36,706 bases of DNA from Bacillota bacterium (GTDB lineage: Bacteria; Bacillota; Desulfotomaculia; Desulfotomaculales; Pelotomaculaceae). The notes beneath the pieces are model-generated. The model ran no database searches. It was not told where the DNA came from and saw only the letters and a list, made by a program, of their open reading frames with translations. The translations under genes were made by a program, and so were the position numbers. The stretch is taken from assembly GCA_029555205.1 (NCBI GenBank), contig JAKPTB010000124.1, positions 1-36,706 on the forward strand, given 5' to 3'. Shown piece after piece: positions 25,910-34,398 of the stretch. Positions within the stretch are counted from its first letter, which is position 1. Each line of letters starts with the position of its first letter.

Positions 25910-27226
25910 ATGAATCCCGGAATACAGTTGCTGGGAGGCAGACTGGAAAAACTTAAAAACACCGGGAGCAGTAACCGTAATTTGGAGAGAAACCTGCTCC
26001 TGCTTGCCGGGGTTTACCTTTTGGCCGGGACATTGGTCCTTTACCTGGAACTGGAAAAGGGCACAGGTCAGGTCCTTATAGCCGGACCTGCAGTTGCGGT
26101 TGCATTTTTTCTGGTTCATTTTTACTGGCGGTGGAGCGGATACAGGGGGGACTCATTTTTACTGCCGGTTGTTGCCGTCCTCTCGGCAACCGGGCTGGTT
26201 TTTTTGTTCAGGCTGAACCCCGCCTACGGACAGCGGCAGTTTATCTGGCTCTTAATCAGTCTCCTGGCCCTGGTTCTGACTACCCGGCTCTTGCAGGACT
26301 TCCGTTTTTTGAGCGATTATAAATACCTGTATGCACTGGCCGGGATAATTGCCCTGATTCTGCCCATTTTTTTCGGAACGGAGCAGGGTGGCGCCAGGAG
26401 TTGGCTTAATTTTGGTGTCTTTTACCTGCAACCTTCCGAATTTGTAAAGATCCTGGTGGTTCTTTTTCTGGCCAGTTTTCTTGCCGAAAACAGGGCCCTG
26501 CTCGCTGCCGGCACGCGCAGTCTGGGCGGGATTGCGCTCCCGGGGCCCCAGGAATGGATTCCCCTGGCTGCCATGTGGGGAATTTCCCTGCTGCTCCTTG
26601 TCTTTCAAAGGGATCTGGGCACCGCCCTGATTTATTTTTGCACCTTTCTGGCCATGGTCTATGTTGCCACTTCCCGGTTCCTGTATACTGTCTTTGGGCT
26701 GGGGCTTTTTGTAGCCGGCGCTGCTGCCAGTTATTATCTATTTGATCATGTGCGCAACCGGGTTGAGATCTGGCTGGATCCGTGGTCCTATATAGACACG
26801 GCAGGATACCAGGTGACCCAGTCCCTTTTTGCCATCGGCTCGGGTGGGCTTTTAGGTACGGGGCTGGGTCAGGGCTACCCTAATTATATTCCGGCTGTGC
26901 ACACGGACATTATTTTTTCCGCTTGTTGTGAAGAATTGGGGCTGGCAGGCGGCGTTGCCATAACTGTCTTATTTATGATCATTATCTACAGGGGATTGAG
27001 AACAGCCCTCCAGGCCAAGGATGACTTTGCCGCGCTGGCAGCTTCCGGTCTAACCGCCCTACTGGGGCTGCAGGCTTTCATCATCCTGGCGGGTGTGACC
27101 GGGCTCCTGCCCTTAACCGGTGTAACACTGCCCTTTATCAGCTATGGCGGCAGTTCGCTGGTGGCTAACTATATACTCCTGGGATTGTTGCTGAATATTT
27201 CCAATGAGGCGCAGGACAGCCCATGA
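25910..27226 (+). CDS. FtsW/RodA/SpoVE-family SEDS glycosyltransferase
   Basis: A 438-residue polytopic membrane protein of the SEDS family, which polymerises lipid II into glycan strands with a partner class B PBP. About ten or more hydrophobic segments. Family signatures: GGARSWLNFGVFYLQPSEFVKI (split by the loop), RDLGTALIYF, QSLFAIGSGGLLGTGLGQG (about 300), DIIFSACCEELG and LPLTGVTLPFISYGGSSL near the end. It overlaps the PBP gene by 4 bp (ATGA), a strong sign of a cognate pair, as in actinobacterial rodA-pbpA. Start: ATG at 25910 after GGAGG. The 222-bp gap before it may hold its own promoter; none is convincing. FtsW versus RodA cannot be decided here. Confidence 0.93.
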   Translation: MNPGIQLLGGRLEKLKNTGSSNRNLERNLLLLAGVYLLAGTLVLYLELEKGTGQVLIAGPAVAVAFFLVHFYWRWSGYRGDSFLLPVVAVLSATGLVFLFRLNPAYGQRQFIWLLISLLALVLTTRLLQDFRFLSDYKYLYALAGIIALILPIFFGTEQGGARSWLNFGVFYLQPSEFVKILVVLFLASFLAENRALLAAGTRSLGGIALPGPQEWIPLAAMWGISLLLLVFQRDLGTALIYFCTFLAMVYVATSRFLYTVFGLGLFVAGAAASYYLFDHVRNRVEIWLDPWSYIDTAGYQVTQSLFAIGSGGLLGTGLGQGYPNYIPAVHTDIIFSACCEELGLAGGVAITVLFMIIIYRGLRTALQAKDDFAALAASGLTALLGLQAFIILAGVTGLLPLTGVTLPFISYGGSSLVANYILLGLLLNISNEAQDSP

Positions 27227-28617
27227 AAGATAATATCTTAAAACTGAGTTATTTGCTTCTGGGTCTGTTTATAGTTTTTATCCTTTACCTTTCCTACCTG
27301 CAGTTAATCAAGGGGCCCGTGCTGGCAGCCAATCCTTACAACCGCCGGCTTTACGAACTGGAGGCCCGGGTCAGGCGGGGTACGATCTTTGATGCTAAAG
27401 GCCTTGCTCTGGCCAAAACGGAGTACGGGGAAGGGCGGAGCCGGCGTGTTTATCCCGAAGGGGCTGCCGCTGCCCATCTGGTGGGCTACATTTCAGAGCG
27501 CTACGGCAGAGCCGGGCTTGAATCTGCTTACGACAGTTACCTGCTGGGGATGGAAGGCAATGACCGCACCCGTAATTTAATAAACAGGCTCCTCGGCAGG
27601 GAGCAGGCAGGGGGCGATGTTTACCTTACCATTGATGCCGGGCTTCAGAAACTGGCCCTGGACCTGCTGGCTGGCCGGCGGGGCGCCGTGGTTATGCTGG
27701 ACCCCAGGACCGGCGCCATAAGGGCTATGGTTTCAAGTCCCGGCTATGATCCCAATAAGCTGGACGAAACCTGGTCCGGTCTGGTCCAGGATTCCTCTTC
27801 ACCCTTGCTGAACCGGGCTGCCCAGGGGGCCTATCCGCCCGGTTCCACATTCAAGGTGGTCACTGCCGCAGGAGCGCTGGCCGCCGATCCGGGTCTGGCT
27901 ACCCGGACCTTCAACTGCCCGGGCTTCCTGGAAGTTGAGGGGTACAAGCTCACCGACCTGGCGGCCCACGGGGAAGTTGACTTGAGCAAAGCACTGGCAG
28001 TATCCTGTAATACCACCTTTGCCCGGCTGGGTCTAAGCCAGAAGGCCGCTGCTTTCCAGCAGGCATTTAAGGCCTTCGGTCTGGGTCAGGATCCCGGCCT
28101 GGGAGTTCCTGTCCGTCCTTGCACCATGGCCTCCAAAAACGAGATGACCGCCCCTGAATTGGCCAGCTGCGCCATCGGCCAGGGCCAGTTGCTGGTAAGT
28201 CCTTTTCATATGGCCCTGGTGGCGGCGGCCATTGCCAATGAAGGTACGATCATGCAGCCGTATCTGGTTGATTCCGTCAGGGACTCGGCGGGATTTACCA
28301 TTCACAAGGCTGCTCAACGTTCCTGGCAAAGGGCAACTAATCCGGGTATTGCAGCTATGATCAAAGAAGGGATGATCGCTGCTGTGGAGGATGGAACGGC
28401 GCGGGCCGCCAGGCTCCCGGGGATGCAGGTGGCCGGTAAGACCGGTTCCGCCCAGAACCCCCACGGACCGACCCACGCCTGGTTCATCGGCTTTGCCCCG
28501 GCTGAACAGCCGGCAATTGCGGTTGCGGTTGTCCTGGAAAACGCCGGAGCGGGCGGCGCCCTGGCTGCACCCATTGCCGGGCAGTTGATGGCAGCGGCTG
28601 CCTCCAGGGGCTACTGA
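27223..28617 (+). CDS. Class B penicillin-binding protein (PbpA-like transpeptidase)
   Basis: A 464-residue, single-helix-anchored (about 8–28) cell-wall transpeptidase that cross-links peptidoglycan outside the membrane. A short N-terminal dimerisation region has RRGTIFDAKG. The transpeptidase domain has the three active-site motifs: S-x-x-K in GSTFKV (Ser208), S-x-N in VSCNTTF (Ser261) and K-T-G in AGKTGSAQ (Lys406). The short length, without PASTA domains, matches the actinobacterial PbpA group rather than SpoVD/PBP2x. Translationally coupled to the SEDS gene upstream. The gene's stop is 91 bp before the kinase start. Confidence 0.93.
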   Translation: MKDNILKLSYLLLGLFIVFILYLSYLQLIKGPVLAANPYNRRLYELEARVRRGTIFDAKGLALAKTEYGEGRSRRVYPEGAAAAHLVGYISERYGRAGLESAYDSYLLGMEGNDRTRNLINRLLGREQAGGDVYLTIDAGLQKLALDLLAGRRGAVVMLDPRTGAIRAMVSSPGYDPNKLDETWSGLVQDSSSPLLNRAAQGAYPPGSTFKVVTAAGALAADPGLATRTFNCPGFLEVEGYKLTDLAAHGEVDLSKALAVSCNTTFARLGLSQKAAAFQQAFKAFGLGQDPGLGVPVRPCTMASKNEMTAPELASCAIGQGQLLVSPFHMALVAAAIANEGTIMQPYLVDSVRDSAGFTIHKAAQRSWQRATNPGIAAMIKEGMIAAVEDGTARAARLPGMQVAGKTGSAQNPHGPTHAWFIGFAPAEQPAIAVAVVLENAGAGGALAAPIAGQLMAAAASRGY

Positions 28618-28651
28618 TTTTTTTTAGCAGTTGCCGGAATAAAGGTTGCTG

Positions 28652-28679
28652 TTGCATAATTGGTAAATCAGAGTATATT
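28652..28679 (+). promoter_or_regulatory. Candidate promoter for prkC-rsgA-rpe
   Basis: TTGCAT at 28652–28657, 16-bp spacer, TATATT at 28674–28679, 30 bp before the TTG start. It could allow the kinase group to be expressed apart from the SEDS/PBP pair. Confidence 0.5.
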
Positions 28680-28708
28680 CTCTTCAACATAGATTAGAGG
28701 TGAAATCA

Positions 28709-30583
28709 TTGATCGGGAAGCTTTTAGGGAACCGTTACGAGATCCTCGAGCAGCTTGGCGGCGGAGGCATGGCCATAGTTTACAAGGGCCGGGACACCTT
28801 CTTAAACCGGCTGGTCACCATTAAGGTTCTGCGGCCTGAATTTACCTGCGACGAGGATTTTGTGAAACGGTTTCGCAGGGAAGCCCAGGCCGTCGCAAGC
28901 CTTTCCCACCCGAACATTGTCAGTATCTATGATGTGGGCAGGGAAAACGATGTCCATTATCTGGTAATGGAATATGTGGAAGGGGATAACCTGAAAAACC
29001 TGATCAGGGCCCAGGGTGTTTTGCCCCAGGAACGGGTTGTTCAAATTGCCAGGCAGGTGGCTGAAGCCCTGCAGCATGCCCACGAAAACAACATCGTCCA
29101 CCGGGACATCAAGCCCCAAAATATTTTAATCACTGCGGCGGGAAGAGCCAAGCTTACGGATTTCGGCATAGCCAGGGAAGCCACCACAGCTACCCTGACC
29201 CAGACCGACACAGTTCTGGGTTCGGTTCACTATCTTTCTCCGGAACAGGCGCGGGGAGAGACGGCCGATCAGCCTTCCGATCTTTATTCCCTGGGCGTTG
29301 TCATGTATGAGATGGCTACCGGTGTTCTGCCCTTCCAGGGAGATACGCCCATAGCAGTTGCCCTGAAGCATATTCAGGAAGTGCCGGCGCTTCCATCCAG
29401 CCTGAATGCTTCGGTGTCCCCGGGTTTAGAGAGGATTATTATCCGCGCTATGGCCAAGAATATAGTGGACCGTTATGGCTCAGCCAGGGCTCTTTTAGGG
29501 GATCTGGAGGGACTGACCGGTCAAGTTTTCCAGGATTCAGGCGCTGCAGCGCAGCTTGATGAGTTTGCTACACGGGTTATTCCCGCCGTGAAAGATAAGG
29601 AGGAGCTGTTTCAACCGGCAAGAGATGTTTCCAGGCCGAAAAAGCGCAGGCTCGCCTGGTTATGGGGAACGCTGGCGGCCTTGATTCTGGTGGCAGCATT
29701 TTACGCAACCTTTGAACTGTATGTCAACGTTCCGGAAATACAAATGCCCAATGTTGAGGGAAGTACCCTGGAAGAGGCCCGGGCCATTCTCCAGAGCCAG
29801 GGTTTTAAAAACATTCAGGAAAACCGGAATTACCACCCCACAATTCCCCCTGAAAGTGTTATATCTCAGGATCCCCCGCCGGAGACCATGGTCAAAGTGA
29901 CCAGGAACGTCACCCTGACAATCAGCCGGGGGCCGGAATACCGCACGGTACCTGATGTCATAGGCTACACTCTCAGCGATGCCAGGATCAAGATTAGCCA
30001 GCACGAGCTGATTGTGTACGAGCCTTACCAGGAGAAGTACAGCAACGATTACCCGGTTGGGGTGGTGATGGACCAGGACCCCAAGCCGGAGACCAACCTG
30101 ACCAAGTGGTCCGGCGTGACTTTGTATGTGAGCAAGGGCCCCCAGCCGGTCCTCCGGAAGATACCCGACCTGATTGGTTTAACGGAGAATCAAGCCAGGG
30201 GGGAATTGGAAAAAGTAAAGTTAAAAATGGCTGATAATGTAATCAGGGCAACAAGCGCAGACTATATGCAGGGTCAGATCATCAGTCAAAATCCTGCCGG
30301 CGGTTCGGAAGTCGAGGAAGGTTCGGAGGTGCAGGTCACTGTCAGCAACGGACCCGGACCGGAAAGACGCGAGGTTGAAGTTGAAGCACGGATTCCGGAT
30401 GACGGAAAAAGGCACGAATTAAAGATAATAGTTAACGATATCAGGGGAAGCAGCGAGGCCTACAAAAAAGAACATCCCCCGGGCAGGAAGGTTGTAAGAG
30501 AAGTGCCCTATTACGGTAAAGCTGTAATCCAGGTTTACATTGATGGAAAATTGGCTGGTGAGCAAACTATTGACAAACACTGA
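28709..30583 (+). CDS. prkC: PASTA-domain Ser/Thr protein kinase
   Basis: A 624-residue membrane kinase of the PrkC/PknB/Stk1 type. N-terminal kinase domain (about 8–270): glycine loop LGGGGMAIVYKG, ATP lysine in VTIKVLR, HRDIKPQNIL, DFGIAR and SVHYLSPEQARGE. One transmembrane helix near 314–338, then three extracellular PASTA domains (about 340–410, 411–480 and 481–551) and a 70-residue beta-rich tail. Family role: sense muropeptides or lipid II and phosphorylate wall, growth and germination proteins; the FHA proteins and phosphatase upstream are natural partners. Start: TTG at 28709 after GAGGTG; the in-frame GTG at 28700 is part of that site. It overlaps rsgA. Confidence 0.96.
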   Translation: MIGKLLGNRYEILEQLGGGGMAIVYKGRDTFLNRLVTIKVLRPEFTCDEDFVKRFRREAQAVASLSHPNIVSIYDVGRENDVHYLVMEYVEGDNLKNLIRAQGVLPQERVVQIARQVAEALQHAHENNIVHRDIKPQNILITAAGRAKLTDFGIAREATTATLTQTDTVLGSVHYLSPEQARGETADQPSDLYSLGVVMYEMATGVLPFQGDTPIAVALKHIQEVPALPSSLNASVSPGLERIIIRAMAKNIVDRYGSARALLGDLEGLTGQVFQDSGAAAQLDEFATRVIPAVKDKEELFQPARDVSRPKKRRLAWLWGTLAALILVAAFYATFELYVNVPEIQMPNVEGSTLEEARAILQSQGFKNIQENRNYHPTIPPESVISQDPPPETMVKVTRNVTLTISRGPEYRTVPDVIGYTLSDARIKISQHELIVYEPYQEKYSNDYPVGVVMDQDPKPETNLTKWSGVTLYVSKGPQPVLRKIPDLIGLTENQARGELEKVKLKMADNVIRATSADYMQGQIISQNPAGGSEVEEGSEVQVTVSNGPGPERREVEVEARIPDDGKRHELKIIVNDIRGSSEAYKKEHPPGRKVVREVPYYGKAVIQVYIDGKLAGEQTIDKH

Positions 30584-31454
30584 GAACCTTGTGGAAGGTA
30601 TTGTGCTCAGGGGCTACAGTGGTTACTACTATGTGCATGACGGCAGGGAAGAATGGGAGTGCTCGCTCCGGGGGCGCTTCCGCCGTGAAAAGCAGCAGGC
30701 CTTCGTGGGGGATCGTGTCCTGTTGAGACCGGGGCACGGGTTCAAGGGGGTCATTGAAAGGGTGCTGCCCCGCACTACGCTGCTGGTACGCCCGCCGGTG
30801 GCCAATGTGGACCAGGCAGTTATTGTTTTTGCAGTGCGGGAGCCTGACCCGAATCCCTGGCTCCTGGACCGCTTTCTGGTTTTGGTTTCCACCAGCGGAG
30901 TGAAACCGTTGATCTGTTTCAACAAGGTGGATTTGACGAAAGACGGACAGGTTGAGCTGGTATCCCGCTACAGGGAGATCTATCCTCTGGTAGTGATCAG
31001 CGCCAAGACAGGGGAGGGGCTTGAGCTTCTGTGCCAGGCCCTGGGGGGGAAAGTATCTGTTTTCGCCGGACCTTCCGGAGTGGGGAAGTCCACCATCCTG
31101 AACGCTCTTCATCCCGGTCTTGCCCTGAAAACTGCGGAAATAAGCGCAAAGCTCAAAAGAGGCCGGCACACCACCCGGCATGTGGAATTAATTGCCATGC
31201 CCCAGGGCGGCTTCGTTGCCGATACCCCCGGTTTTTCCAGCCTGGATTTGCCCGACATAAAGCCGGAGGAATTGTCCGGCCATTATCCTGAAATGGATGC
31301 TTACTTTGGGAAATGCCGTTTTAACCAGTGCCTGCACGACCGGGAGCCGGATTGTGCTGTAAAAGGCGCTGTGGAGTCGGGTCTGATCAATAAGGAACGT
31401 TATTTTCAGTACCTGGAATTTTTAAAAGAACTAAAGGAGCGCAGGAGGTATTAA
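30570..31454 (+). CDS. rsgA: Ribosome small-subunit GTPase RsgA
   Basis: About 294 residues. GTPase that checks late 30S ribosome assembly; in B. subtilis (CpgA/YloQ) it is a target of PrkC. N-terminal OB fold (EGIVLRGYSGYYYV…), then a circularly permuted G domain: NKVDLTK (G4) comes before GPSGVGKST (G1) and DTPGFSSL (G3). C-terminal zinc site has C-x4-C-x-H-x5-C (CRFNQCLHDREPDC). The start is uncertain: TTG 30570 (GGTGAG upstream) and GTG 30591 are plausible, and the frame is open back to 30540. All but the GTG overlap prkC. rpe follows by 4 bp. Confidence 0.95.
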   Translation: MTNTENLVEGIVLRGYSGYYYVHDGREEWECSLRGRFRREKQQAFVGDRVLLRPGHGFKGVIERVLPRTTLLVRPPVANVDQAVIVFAVREPDPNPWLLDRFLVLVSTSGVKPLICFNKVDLTKDGQVELVSRYREIYPLVVISAKTGEGLELLCQALGGKVSVFAGPSGVGKSTILNALHPGLALKTAEISAKLKRGRHTTRHVELIAMPQGGFVADTPGFSSLDLPDIKPEELSGHYPEMDAYFGKCRFNQCLHDREPDCAVKGAVESGLINKERYFQYLEFLKELKERRRY

Positions 31455-31458
31455 AGCA

Positions 31459-32118
31459 TTGATTAAAATGGCCCCTTCCATATTGTCAGCTAATTTCGCT
31501 GCTCTTCTGGAGGACGTTATGATGGTGGAAGAGGCCGGAGCGGAGTACCTTCACATCGATGTGATGGACGGCCGCTTTGTCCCGAACATTACCATCGGCC
31601 CCCTTGTGGTGGAGGCGCTGCGCCCCAGGTGTGCCATGCTCTTTGATGTGCACCTGATGATTGAGAGACCGGAACTGCACGTGGAGTCCTTTATCAACGC
31701 CGGCGCCGACCTGGTTACGGTGCACGTTGAGTCGGGCGGGCACCTGCACCGCACCTTGAGCTTAATTAGGGAAAAAGGCGCCAGGGCCGGGATTGCTTTG
31801 AATCCCGCCACCCACCCGTCCACGCTGGAATATGTTCTCCCCATGGTGGACCTGGTCCTGCTGATGACTGTAAACCCGGGTTTCGGTGGACAAAAGCTGA
31901 TTCCGGAGGTTCTGCCCAAAATCACGGCGGTCAAAGATATGCTTAAAGAGCGGGGCCTGCAGGCGGAAGTCCAGGTTGACGGAGGAATTAACAGCAGCAC
32001 AGCTGCGGCTGTTGTAAAAGCCGGAGCCGATGTGCTGGTGGCCGGCTCGGCAATCTTCGGCAGGGAAGATATCGCTGCAGCCGTACGGGAATTGAGAAAG
32101 GCGGCTTTAAGGGGGTGA
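31459..32118 (+). CDS. rpe: Ribulose-phosphate 3-epimerase
   Basis: A 219-residue TIM-barrel enzyme of the pentose phosphate pathway, interconverting ribulose-5-phosphate and xylulose-5-phosphate. Marks: APSILSANFA, the metal ligands in HIDVMDGRFVPN (about 33) and DVHLMIE, MTVNPGFGGQ (about 140) and the second catalytic Asp in VDGGIN (about 174), phosphate loop VAGSAIFG. Start: TTG at 31459, 10 nt after AGGAGG; the ATG at 31468 is too far from it. Last of the B. subtilis-like gene series. Confidence 0.96.
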   Translation: MIKMAPSILSANFAALLEDVMMVEEAGAEYLHIDVMDGRFVPNITIGPLVVEALRPRCAMLFDVHLMIERPELHVESFINAGADLVTVHVESGGHLHRTLSLIREKGARAGIALNPATHPSTLEYVLPMVDLVLLMTVNPGFGGQKLIPEVLPKITAVKDMLKERGLQAEVQVDGGINSSTAAAVVKAGADVLVAGSAIFGREDIAAAVRELRKAALRG

Positions 32119-32125
32119 ATTTAAA

Positions 32126-32263
32126 ATGGCACTCTGGAAGTGCGCAGTGTGCGGAGCAGAAATGGAAGCCCGCTGCAAGCCCGGGAAATGCAAGAACTGC
32201 GGCGCCGAAAAGGACCAGCTGGTGAAAGACGCCCCGGCCGGAACCAAGAAGAAAGAATCCTGA
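32126..32263 (+). CDS. Rubredoxin-like zinc-ribbon small protein (RCKP type)
   Basis: A 45-residue protein, MALWKCAVCGAEMEARCKPG at its N-terminus, then KCKNCGAEKD and a Lys-rich tail (GTKKKES). Four cysteines in two pairs, C-x2-C (6, 9) and C-x2-C (22, 25), with an extra Cys17 in RCKPGKC, match the short rubredoxin-like domains at the end of rubrerythrins, here as a free protein. It should bind one Fe or Zn. It starts 7 bp after rpe with GGGGGTG about 9 nt ahead of ATG, so it is translated from the same mRNA. Function unknown; an electron carrier or nucleic-acid-binding ribbon are both possible. Confidence 0.8.
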   Translation: MALWKCAVCGAEMEARCKPGKCKNCGAEKDQLVKDAPAGTKKKES

Positions 32264-32336
32264 ACTCTAGGCCGCAAAAAAAACTGATTGACACATAACT
32301 CACTGGAATATGAGAATTAAAACATTTTCCGGGGAG

Positions 32337-32376
32337 TGCGCCGCTGCCGGCAGGTGAGCGGCGCAGTAATTTTATC
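32337..32376 (+). terminator. Likely terminator of the prkC–rpe transcript
   Basis: A 9-bp perfect stem, TGCGCCGCT with AGCGGCGCA (32337–32345 and 32357–32365), then GTAATTTTAT. The T run is short, so moderate support. Confidence 0.55.
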
Positions 32377-32521
32377 AGGATCATTTTGGCTGAGAAGGCT
32401 GATCTCCGGATGAATTCAGGGAATATAAGACCGCTAACCTGGATAACAATAAATCATGATCTGGTTGCGTTTATAGGTCGAATAAGCGTCTTACATAAAC
32501 CTCCCTGGGGGGTGGCTGTCT

Positions 32522-33892
32522 GTGCTTTCTATACCCAGGACCACACTCCTGGTCCTGTGCGGCGTGCCGGGCTGCGGTAAGTCATCCTTTGCCCGGCGTT
32601 ATTTTAAAGATACCATGGTTGTTTCTTCAGACCACTGCCGGACACTGGTGAGCGACTATGAAACAAATCTGGCATCTTCCCGGGAAGCCTTTAAATTGTT
32701 CCGTTATACCATAGAACGCCGCCTGGCCCTGGGCCGTTTTACAGTGGCCGATTCCACTGCCCTCACCCGGCGGGCCCGCAAGGATCTTTTGAGGATTGGC
32801 AAAAAATATGGTTTTCACGTGGCGTTGTTAATTTTCAATATCCCTGTGGATGTCTGTCTGGAGCGCAATGCCGGGCGGGAGCGCCGGGTGGGCAGGGCGG
32901 TTATTGAGAAGATGGGGAAAATGCTGGTCAAGACTCTGAAAGTTGTGCACGAAGAGGGTTTTGACAGGATCCGGGTGATCACCGAAGATGAACTGCAGGA
33001 TCCCGCCTTCGATGTCTTAATCCGCAACCATGAGGTAACTATTCCGGGTCCCTACGATCTTATCGGGGATATTCACGGCTGCTATGAAGAACTGCTTATG
33101 CTCCTGCAAAAACTGGGGTATCGCAAACAATTTGACTACTACCACCACCCCGCCGGGAGAAAGGCCGTCTTCACCGGCGATCTGACGGACCGGGGCCCTT
33201 ACAGCCTGAAAAGCTTCCGGCTGGTTAAAAATATGGTGGACTCCGGCAATGCCCTTTATGTCCCCGGCAACCACTGCCGGAAGCTCAACCGCTACCTGGA
33301 GGGAAGAAAAATAAAAATATCCCACGGCCTGGAAAGGACGGTGGAGGAAATCATGGCGCTGCCCGAGGATGAGCGGCTGGAGTTCAAAGAGAGTTTTCAA
33401 CAGCTCTACCGGGAGGCGCCGCCCTATCTCATCCTTGACCAGGGAAGGCTGGTTGTAGCCCACGGCGGGATTAAAGAAGACATGATCGGAAAGATCAATG
33501 AGCGTGTAAAAAGCTTCTGTTTCTTCGGAGACGCCACCGGGGAGATCACCGGGGACGGGCTTCCGGTCCGCCGGGACTGGGCCAGGGAGTACAAGGGATC
33601 CGCCCTGGTTGTGTACGGCCACACGCCGGTCCCAGAGGCCGTATTTGTGAACAATACGGTGGACATCGACCAGGGCTGCGTCCTGGGGGGGAAGTTGACT
33701 GCTCTACGTTATCCCGAGAGGGAATTTGTCCAGGTGCCTGCCCTGGCTGCCTACTACATGAGGGAGGGGTTCAGTCCCGGGGTCCAGGCAGGCGCAGAAT
33801 ACGGCAGCAAGGCTGAAGATGCTCCCAGGTTATCCGGCGCCTCCGCTCCGGACGGACCCGGCGGGGGGGAATTCAGTCAGGCAAGGGTATGA
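32522..33892 (+). CDS. Polynucleotide kinase–phosphatase, two-domain (no ligase)
   Basis: A 456-residue protein joining an N-terminal P-loop kinase (about 8–170) and a binuclear metallophosphoesterase (about 176–410). Kinase: GVPGCGKSSFARR, SSDHCR (the Asp and Arg of 5'-OH polynucleotide kinases) and the lid ERNAGRERR. Phosphatase: DLIGDIHGCY (Asp183, His185), FTGDLTDRGPYS, VPGNHCRKLNR, VAHGG and YGHTPVPE. This is the order of the first two domains of bacterial Pnkp of the Hen1 RNA-repair system, but the C-terminal ligase is absent; a Pro/Gly-rich tail follows instead. GNHD/GNHE is usual where GNHC stands here. Predicted role: heal RNA or DNA ends by 5'-phosphorylation and 3'-phosphate or 2',3'-cyclic phosphate removal. 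Start: GTG at 32522 after GGGGGGTGG. No hen1 or ligase is adjacent. Confidence 0.85.
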   Translation: MLSIPRTTLLVLCGVPGCGKSSFARRYFKDTMVVSSDHCRTLVSDYETNLASSREAFKLFRYTIERRLALGRFTVADSTALTRRARKDLLRIGKKYGFHVALLIFNIPVDVCLERNAGRERRVGRAVIEKMGKMLVKTLKVVHEEGFDRIRVITEDELQDPAFDVLIRNHEVTIPGPYDLIGDIHGCYEELLMLLQKLGYRKQFDYYHHPAGRKAVFTGDLTDRGPYSLKSFRLVKNMVDSGNALYVPGNHCRKLNRYLEGRKIKISHGLERTVEEIMALPEDERLEFKESFQQLYREAPPYLILDQGRLVVAHGGIKEDMIGKINERVKSFCFFGDATGEITGDGLPVRRDWAREYKGSALVVYGHTPVPEAVFVNNTVDIDQGCVLGGKLTALRYPEREFVQVPALAAYYMREGFSPGVQAGAEYGSKAEDAPRLSGASAPDGPGGGEFSQARV

Positions 33893-33913
33893 ATTGTTTG
33901 TAACAAAACTAAG

Positions 33914-33954
33914 AAAGGGACAGTCTTGAATTAACAAGGCTTGTCCCTTTATTT
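33914..33954 (+). terminator. Rho-independent terminator after the kinase-phosphatase
   Basis: AAAGGGACA (33914–33922) pairs with TGTCCCTTT (33942–33950), with an inner CTTG/CAAG pair, followed by ATTTA. Confidence 0.75.
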
Positions 33955-34376
33955 ACATATGAACGATGTGATAATAATTAGTATAATTTTTCTATTGCAC
34001 AGAAAGTTCCGGCTGGTACTTTGGTATCCTGTAGGCTTAATCTAGATTCGCTCGCTCCACTTCACCCATATCTAAAGCTTTCCTAAGGATAATGCGGTTG
34101 CGGAGTATGGCCGGTAAGACACTGAACAAGGCAGCCAACATGGCATGGCGCAGTGCCCATGAGATTTAACACAGCGACCAAGGTGGGACAAGTCCGTATG
34201 CGCTGCCGCTTGAGGTGTGATGGTAATGGCAGCCTTTTCTGTACCAGTGGCCATAGCCGTAGCCATGGCGGTGGGCTGGAAGGAAAGTACATCAAGTTGG
34301 TGGCGGTACTCAACTGCGAGCGGCACAGAATACCGTCCCCCTGTCACCCAATACCATTCTTGGAATTGGTCAGAAA

Positions 34377-34398
34377 AAAACCCCTCTTTAGGGGTTTT
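34377..34398. terminator. Bidirectional terminator
   Basis: AAAACCCCT–CTTT–AGGGGTTTT, flanked by A on the left and T on the right. Best read as the end of the minus-strand SLH-protein gene, 136 bp after its stop, and a guard for plus-strand transcription. Confidence 0.75.
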
